Source: Marinilabilia salmonicolor JCM 21150
Lineage (GTDB): Bacteria > Bacteroidota > Bacteroidia > Bacteroidales > Marinilabiliaceae
NCBI RefSeq assembly: GCF_000259075.1
Contig: NZ_AJKI01000001.1
Span: 1 to 64,000 of the forward strand
Reading direction: 5' to 3'
Length of the DNA stretch: 64,000 nt
In this document: positions 59,220 to 64,000 of the stretch, one piece after another
Layout: each line of letters opens with the position of its first letter
How positions within the stretch are numbered: the first letter of the stretch is position 1
Notes under the pieces: model-generated
What the model saw: the letters and a program-made list of their open reading frames with translations, nothing else
What the model was told of the DNA's origin: nothing
Databases searched by the model: none
Position numbers and translations under genes: made by a program

Positions 59220-61455
59220 ACCTGAAAATGATTCGAATATAACCATTGGCAGGGGCACCGGGATAATAGTATCGGGGCAGATTGTTCCCAAAAGAAGGCG
59301 CATTGACCAGTACCATGCCCGCATAATGCCGGTCAAATATATTATTGATCCCTCCCTGGATGTTTAAAGCGGTGTTTCCTCCTGTTTGTATTCGTTTTGA
59401 AAGGGAAACGTCAAAGATGTGATGCCCGCTGTAGGTTTTTATGTTTGCATCATCCAGATACATCTTTCCCGAGTATCGCCAGATAAATTGCAGGAATGTT
59501 TTGTTTTTGAATCCAAGGTTGGCGATGGTTTGTAAATGCTGATCCGGAATTCCCGGTAGTTGATTTCCTGAATAGTCTTCATCGTTGTCGATAAAATTTT
59601 CAAATCGATTTTTCATCCAGGTGTGGTTGAGGTTCAAAGATCCTGACCATACCCCGGAGGAATTAAACATTTTTAGTTTAAATGCGGATTCCAATCCATA
59701 ATGGCTGGTGGTTCCTGCATTGATACCATAGAAAATCTCTTCCGTTTCCCGCTTGGTTACCAGCAGGTTTTTTAAACTTACAAAATATCCGGTAATGTCG
59801 AAGTAAAGATGATTGTTGAAGAGGTTTCCGCGCACCCCCAGATCGTAATTCCATCCCTCTTCCGGTTGCAGATCCGGGTTGATGTTTCCTTCGGGAAGTA
59901 AGGTTTCCTCAACACTTGGTGGAGAAAAACCATGGCCTGCGGAGGCGTACATTGTCATCTTAGGATTTATGGTTCCGGTGATTCCTATCCGGGGAGATAA
60001 AACCGGGTCATATTGATAGCTTCCTGATAAATCCTGCTGATCATTGAAGTTGTCTTCAAGCTCAAATGACAGGAAATTAAGGTTGGCCCCGGCAGAAAGT
60101 CTCCATTTTTCGGAAAGGTCTATATCACCCTTGGCAAAAAAATTGGCAAAGAAACGAGTTTCATGGTTGTCGCTGAACTTTGATCCGGGTACACCATTAT
60201 TGGTTTCCATCAATTGCCAGTCATAACGCTCATTAAAGATTTCCGCTCCTCCGATAATGTTTAACATGCTAAGATTTATGGAGAGTTCATTTCGCAACCC
60301 ATAAGTGAGCATCTGATCATCCAGAATGTTGAATGGTCTGCTTTCAAAGGCATTGATGTGATTCAGAAAAAGAGCGGCTTTGTTGGTGATTTTGTTTGTA
60401 AGATCTGATTTCAGGGTCACTCCGCTCAACCATTTGTCGTATTGCTCAGATCCTTTCACAGCCAGCCAGTTTGTTGCTGCCTTGTCTGGCGTTTTCTGAT
60501 AAGTGGGTTCATCGAGAGAACTGGGGATTTGTGCATTCAAATGAGTGTAGTTGGACAGAAAGAACAAAGCATGATTCCCGAAATGATGGCGAAAGAGTAG
60601 TTGACCGTTCCATCTTTCATAGTTGCTGTTTTGGCGAAAACCGTCTGTTTGTGTATGAGCAACATTGGTTTTTACAACGGATTTGTTGTGGCGAAAACCG
60701 GCATTCAGAAGCGTTTTTGTTTGACCAAACGGGCCGTATTGCATCAATGCCTCTGTGGTGAGGGGATGTGATTGTGTGTGATCGGGATGAAAAATGATAA
60801 CACCCCCCAGCCCGCTGCCGTAAAGAGCAGAGGAAGGGCCTCTGACAATTTCTGTACGTGCAATGTTTTGCATTTCCAGGTCTTCAATGGTGGTATTACC
60901 ATCCCCTGAGGTCAGGGGGATGTCATCCAGGTAGGCTCTGACTCTTGTGGTGGCATAAGGTGATCGGCTGCCAATTCCCCGAATCATGACACGTCCTGTG
61001 TTTAAGGCTCCTTTTTGCATGACTATCCCCGGTGATCGTTCCAGTACTTCGATGGCAGAAAGGCTGGGGTGAATGGAATCAGCAGTAATAAGAGAAAAAC
61101 CGGCTGGTACCTCTTTGTTACGGTAATTGAGCAGTGGGGCTGAAATGGTGATCTCATCAATTTTTAGTTCTGACGGGATAAGCAAAAAAAACAGTTCTCT
61201 GTCAGGCTCTATTGATTCTTGCATGGTTTTGTAATCGGGATGGCTTACGGTAACCTGCATAGATGCATCACCCGAAAAAGAAAAGTGCCCGGAGTGAGAA
61301 CTGACCGCTAATGTTGATTTATCTTTTAGCAGTTTTGCTCCCTCAACAGGCTGTCCGGTCTGAGCATCAACTATCCGACCAAAAAACTGCCCGTAACTAC
61401 TGGCAGAATAAGCCAGCAGTACGAGCATGAAAAAAGTTTTGAGATATTGATTCAT
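59206..61455 (-). CDS. TonB-dependent outer membrane receptor
   Basis: Outer-membrane transporter of 749 residues. Order: signal peptide (to about SSYGQ), a carboxypeptidase-regulatory-like beta-sandwich (about 23-105, GRIVDAQTGQPVEGAKLL), plug (about 115-230; RGIGSRSPYATTRVRAYLDDIPLTS, TEIVRGPSSALYGSGLGGVI) and a 22-strand barrel ending IRIIFRF. The ligand is unknown; a siderophore, vitamin or cofactor is possible. It lies 99 bp after the cytochrome/sugar-dehydrogenase gene and a second receptor gene lies further upstream on the same strand, so uptake of PQQ or of the sugar substrate is an attractive but untested idea. Confidence 0.93.
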   Translation of the reverse strand: MNQYLKTFFMLVLLAYSASSYGQFFGRIVDAQTGQPVEGAKLLKDKSTLAVSSHSGHFSFSGDASMQVTVSHPDYKTMQESIEPDRELFFLLIPSELKIDEITISAPLLNYRNKEVPAGFSLITADSIHPSLSAIEVLERSPGIVMQKGALNTGRVMIRGIGSRSPYATTRVRAYLDDIPLTSGDGNTTIEDLEMQNIARTEIVRGPSSALYGSGLGGVIIFHPDHTQSHPLTTEALMQYGPFGQTKTLLNAGFRHNKSVVKTNVAHTQTDGFRQNSNYERWNGQLLFRHHFGNHALFFLSNYTHLNAQIPSSLDEPTYQKTPDKAATNWLAVKGSEQYDKWLSGVTLKSDLTNKITNKAALFLNHINAFESRPFNILDDQMLTYGLRNELSINLSMLNIIGGAEIFNERYDWQLMETNNGVPGSKFSDNHETRFFANFFAKGDIDLSEKWRLSAGANLNFLSFELEDNFNDQQDLSGSYQYDPVLSPRIGITGTINPKMTMYASAGHGFSPPSVEETLLPEGNINPDLQPEEGWNYDLGVRGNLFNNHLYFDITGYFVSLKNLLVTKRETEEIFYGINAGTTSHYGLESAFKLKMFNSSGVWSGSLNLNHTWMKNRFENFIDNDEDYSGNQLPGIPDQHLQTIANLGFKNKTFLQFIWRYSGKMYLDDANIKTYSGHHIFDVSLSKRIQTGGNTALNIQGGINNIFDRHYAGMVLVNAPSFGNNLPRYYYPGAPANGYIRIIFRFTKQ

Positions 61456-61554
61456 TAAGTGTTGTTGTCCTGTTTAAGAGATTTCAATCAGCTCTTAATT
61501 CTTCTTCGCTAATCTTTATCAAGTCCTCCCTTCGTGTTGTTTAAGGGGCAAAAA

Positions 61555-62994
61555 TCATTCAACAGGTATCAGGCTGAATACATATCCCGGATTTTCCACC
61601 CCAATGTAAAGGTATCCATCCGGACCGGTTTCTATGGAGCGCACTCTGCCTGCTTCTCTAAGCAGAATTTCATCCTTAACGGCTTCCTGATCGTTGAGTG
61701 AGGTTCGCACTACGTATCTGAAACTTAAAGAACCGGAGAATATATCGTTGGCCCATTGCGGATATGTTTCAGCATCAGCAAAGGCCATTCCACAAGGTGC
61801 GATGGAAGGAGTCCATTGCATTACGGGTTGTTGCATGCCTGCCTTAACAGTGTCTTCGGTGATAATGGTGCCATCGTAGTTGATGCCATAGGTGATTTCC
61901 GGCCATCCGTAATTCTTCCCTTTTTGAATGATGTTGATTTCATCCCCACCTTTGGGACCATGTTCTGTTTCCCACAAAAGGCCTGTTTCGGGATGAAATG
62001 CAAGTCCTTGAGGGTTTCGGTGCCCGTATGACCAGATGCTGGGCATGGCATCTTTGGTGTCCACAAAAGGATTATCCTCCGGAATATTTCCATCGTCATG
62101 GATGCGGTGAATTTTTCCGCAATGGTTGGTTAAATCCTGTGCATTTGGCGGATTTCCACGCTCCCCGACAGAGAAAAACAGATAGTTGTCCTTGTCAAAG
62201 GCCAGCTGGCAACCAAAGTGTACACCACTGCGGGTGTTGGGCTGTGCCTTGAAGATCTCCTCCTTGTCGATGAGGCGGTTGCCATATAATCGCGCTCTCA
62301 TAATGGCTGTGTTGCCGCCTTTACCTTCCGGTTTGGAGTAGGCAATGTAAATCCATCCGTTTTCTTCGTAATCAGGGTGCAGGGTAATGTCAAGCAACCC
62401 TCCCTGCCCGTTGGCATATATCTCCGGCACGTCTTCTATCAGTCCCTGAAATGTCTTGTCCTTGAAGCGAAAGAGTTGACCGCCTCTTTCTGTAACCAAT
62501 AATTCTCCGTTGGGTAGCCATGTCATTCCCCAGGGAATACCTAAGCCAGATGCAACAGTGTCAATCCGGAACGATAGTGCATCGCTTTGGACAATTTTGG
62601 GAAATCCGGGACGATATTCATGAGCATTTGCCTCTTCTTTAATATCGGTAAGAATATATTCGGCAACGGCCTTTGTCTCCTCGTCAGAGAAAACATCACC
62701 AAAGGCAGGCATCCCAGTCTCATATTCCCCTTCGCGTATAATGCGTTCCATTTCGTTTTGAGGCATGGCAAACATAGCTTGTCTGTCTGCTCCTGCAAAT
62801 CGCTCCATGTACATACCATGGCAACTGGCACAGTAATTTTCATACAACTCAGCAGCTGGTCGGGGCTGACTGTTTTCCTGTTGAGTGGATGGAGATGCAC
62901 ATCCGGTAGAGGTTGTGGAGGAAAGAAATATCCACAATAAAACAGCAACAGCTGTAAAAATCCCGGTAAAAGTAATGTGTTTTTTTTCGAGCAT
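61555..62994 (-). CDS. cytochrome c fused to PQQ-type sugar dehydrogenase
   Basis: Exported oxidoreductase of 479 residues. The N-terminal membrane/lipoprotein-like segment (ending TSTGC) is followed by a c-type cytochrome (about 45-120) with heme motif CASCH and Met ligand in TGMPAF. Residues about 130-479 form a glucose/sorbosone-dehydrogenase beta-propeller (IPWGMTWLPNGELLVTERGG, HFGCQLAFDKDNYLFFSVG, YGHRNPQGLAFHPETG, TEHGPKGGDEIN). The fusion should move electrons from sugar or aldehyde through PQQ to heme. No pqq biosynthesis gene is in the window, so PQQ may be imported. Confidence 0.92.
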   Translation of the reverse strand: MLEKKHITFTGIFTAVAVLLWIFLSSTTSTGCASPSTQQENSQPRPAAELYENYCASCHGMYMERFAGADRQAMFAMPQNEMERIIREGEYETGMPAFGDVFSDEETKAVAEYILTDIKEEANAHEYRPGFPKIVQSDALSFRIDTVASGLGIPWGMTWLPNGELLVTERGGQLFRFKDKTFQGLIEDVPEIYANGQGGLLDITLHPDYEENGWIYIAYSKPEGKGGNTAIMRARLYGNRLIDKEEIFKAQPNTRSGVHFGCQLAFDKDNYLFFSVGERGNPPNAQDLTNHCGKIHRIHDDGNIPEDNPFVDTKDAMPSIWSYGHRNPQGLAFHPETGLLWETEHGPKGGDEINIIQKGKNYGWPEITYGINYDGTIITEDTVKAGMQQPVMQWTPSIAPCGMAFADAETYPQWANDIFSGSLSFRYVVRTSLNDQEAVKDEILLREAGRVRSIETGPDGYLYIGVENPGYVFSLIPVE

Positions 62995-63055
62995 GACGAT
63001 TTAGGTTTTAGAAGTGGAAATGTTGTTCGTCAGTGTTTGTCAGAAAGCTATTATC

Positions 63056-63221
63056 TAGTGTCTGTCCATAAAGTACCATTTGCGTCGTTACGCTTGCCGC
63101 CAAAATACTCATTTACCCAAGTAAACTCCGTTTTTGGCGGCTTCGCAAGCCTTGCAACTGGCACTTTCTGACCAGACACATGACTTTTTACAAACTTTCC
63201 CGACTTTATAGACGGGCACTA
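63056..63221 (+). mobile_element. MITE-like element, copy 12
   Basis: Intact 166-bp copy with GTGTCTGTCCATAAA and TTTATAGACGGGCAC ends, identical flanks TATCTA (63052-63057 and 63220-63225) and inner stem GCCGCCAAAA (63096-63105)/TTTTGGCGGC (63132-63141). It lies between the second receptor gene and the dehydrogenase gene. Confidence 0.92.
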
Positions 63222-63250
63222 TCTAAACACTTATTCGCTCTTTTTGTTTA

Positions 63251-64000
63251 TCAGAATTCCAATTCCACTCCTGCCACAATGCTGCGTGGTGTACCGGCGA
63301 AGTAGGAGGCACTCCCGCCACGGGTATCATCCGAAACATCAATGGCTCCCACATATTTTTGATTTAGAATATTGGAAACTTCCAGGTTAACTTTCAGATC
63401 TATGTGTTTTAAGATGTTTCCAATGGCATAATCAGCCCTGAAATCACTAATGGCATAAGCGGCTATCTTTTCTGTGTTGGTAGCATTCCCGAAGCGGGTT
63501 CCGGTGTGTTTAACAAATAAAGAAGTATTGAGTCTTCCAGTGGTTTGGGTGATGCCTGATTTTATGCTAAATATGGGTGTCGCCGGTATTTGATTTCCTT
63601 TTGTTCTTATTGTTTCGTTGCCTTGCTCAAGGTTTTCATCATAACTCATCGAGTTCCATGCAGGGTTCAGGAATATCAGAACAGACTTCATTGGCTTCAC
63701 ATACAATTCAAGGTCTATTCCATAACCGGTTAGCATTCCTGAGTTTTGAAAATAATCGAGTTGTACAGCAGGGTTGAATGTTGATGCCAATACGTTCTTG
63801 TGTTTTGCCCAAAAGAGTGAAGACGACAATGAAAAATAATCAGAGGAGAAACGGATGCCTAAATCAATGTTATCGGAGGTTTCCATTTTCCATTCATCAA
63901 AGATGTCCTGAAGTGTCATGTTTTGTTGGTTGAATGTTTCCATGTTATTAGTGTACAGGCTGATGATGGGACTGTACATATAGGGGCGCATATAGTTTTT
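63251..64000 (-). CDS. TonB-dependent receptor, C-terminal part (runs off the window)
   Basis: The C-terminal 250 residues of an outer-membrane barrel; the frame stays open to the window edge, so the start lies outside. Typical barrel strands (YGIDLELYVKPMKSVLIFLNPAWNS, LNTSLFVKHTGTRFGNATNTE) and the near-terminal phrase LEVSNILNQKYVGAID, ending FAGTPRSIVAGVELEF, are diagnostic. Ligand unknown. It lies upstream of the dehydrogenase and second receptor genes on the same strand, with MITE-like copy 12 between. Confidence 0.9.
   Translation of the reverse strand, partial: KNYMRPYMYSPIISLYTNNMETFNQQNMTLQDIFDEWKMETSDNIDLGIRFSSDYFSLSSSLFWAKHKNVLASTFNPAVQLDYFQNSGMLTGYGIDLELYVKPMKSVLIFLNPAWNSMSYDENLEQGNETIRTKGNQIPATPIFSIKSGITQTTGRLNTSLFVKHTGTRFGNATNTEKIAAYAISDFRADYAIGNILKHIDLKVNLEVSNILNQKYVGAIDVSDDTRGGSASYFAGTPRSIVAGVELEF

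Noticed and set aside
59206-64000. Complete SusC/SusD polysaccharide utilisation locus
   Set aside because: No SusD-like lipoprotein gene and no linked glycoside hydrolase; the receptors flank a dehydrogenase instead.

Overview
The window reads as chromosomal DNA of a Bacteroidota bacterium, most likely a free-living marine or anoxic-sediment member of the Marinilabiliales (inference from gene content, not a phylogeny). Supporting signs are secreted proteins with type IX secretion (T9SS) C-terminal domains, TonB-dependent receptors, GIN-domain (DUF2807) proteins, a DUF6588-like outer-membrane protein, an HMA-AraC regulator, and several matches to the Bacteroidota -7 promoter element TAnnTTTG. 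No rRNA, tRNA, CRISPR, phage or transposase gene was seen.

Layout. 1-3.7 kb: Rrf2-type Fe-S regulator, RsmE and a periplasmic-sensor histidine kinase. 4.1-20.3 kb, all on the plus strand: an export locus with an ABC ATPase, a very large ABC permease carrying a degenerate M1-like and a golvesin-like region, a TolC protein, a membrane-fusion lipoprotein, one RND pump, a second RND pump fused to an ABC ATPase, and a further ABC permease. 21-30 kb: acyl-CoA synthetase with an XRE-cupin regulator, purB, an MsbA-like exporter, a secreted HExxH protein and a T9SS-exported beta-helix protein. 30-34 kb (minus strand): CopA, a copper-chaperone-like HMA protein, exported MsrB and a Tat-exported Dabb protein. 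34-39 kb: two secreted GH13 amylases with CBM26-like modules. 40-50 kb: HMA-AraC regulator, M3 peptidase, barrel protein, nitroreductase, YdcF-like protein, GIN lipoprotein, small CxxC protein, DASH-type cryptochrome, radical SAM protein, DJ-1 protein. 51-59 kb: AMP-ligase/ACP/PlsC fusion, NCS2 permease, GIN protein, gdhA, YiiX-like lipoprotein, PhzF. 59-64 kb: two TonB receptors flanking a cytochrome c/sugar-dehydrogenase fusion.

Two things stand out. First, the RND-ABC fusion (14853-19568): its ATPase domain seems to begin with a beta-1/A-loop segment near residues 1101-1114, is interrupted by about 180 residues with four predicted membrane spans, and resumes through Walker A at 1316. It lies inside a gene set that combines RND and ABC parts with one TolC and one adaptor. 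Second, a family of about twelve non-coding elements of 125-300 bp with terminal inverted repeats (GTGYCTGTCCATAAA) flanked by TANNTA duplications. Five copies have perfectly matching 6-bp duplications. The internal stems differ in sequence between copies yet remain self-complementary. Several copies sit exactly on stop codons, and one sits on the shared stop hexamer of two convergent genes.

Positions and motifs are read directly from the sequence. Family names come from motif recognition without database searches. Membrane spans, promoters and operons are inferences.
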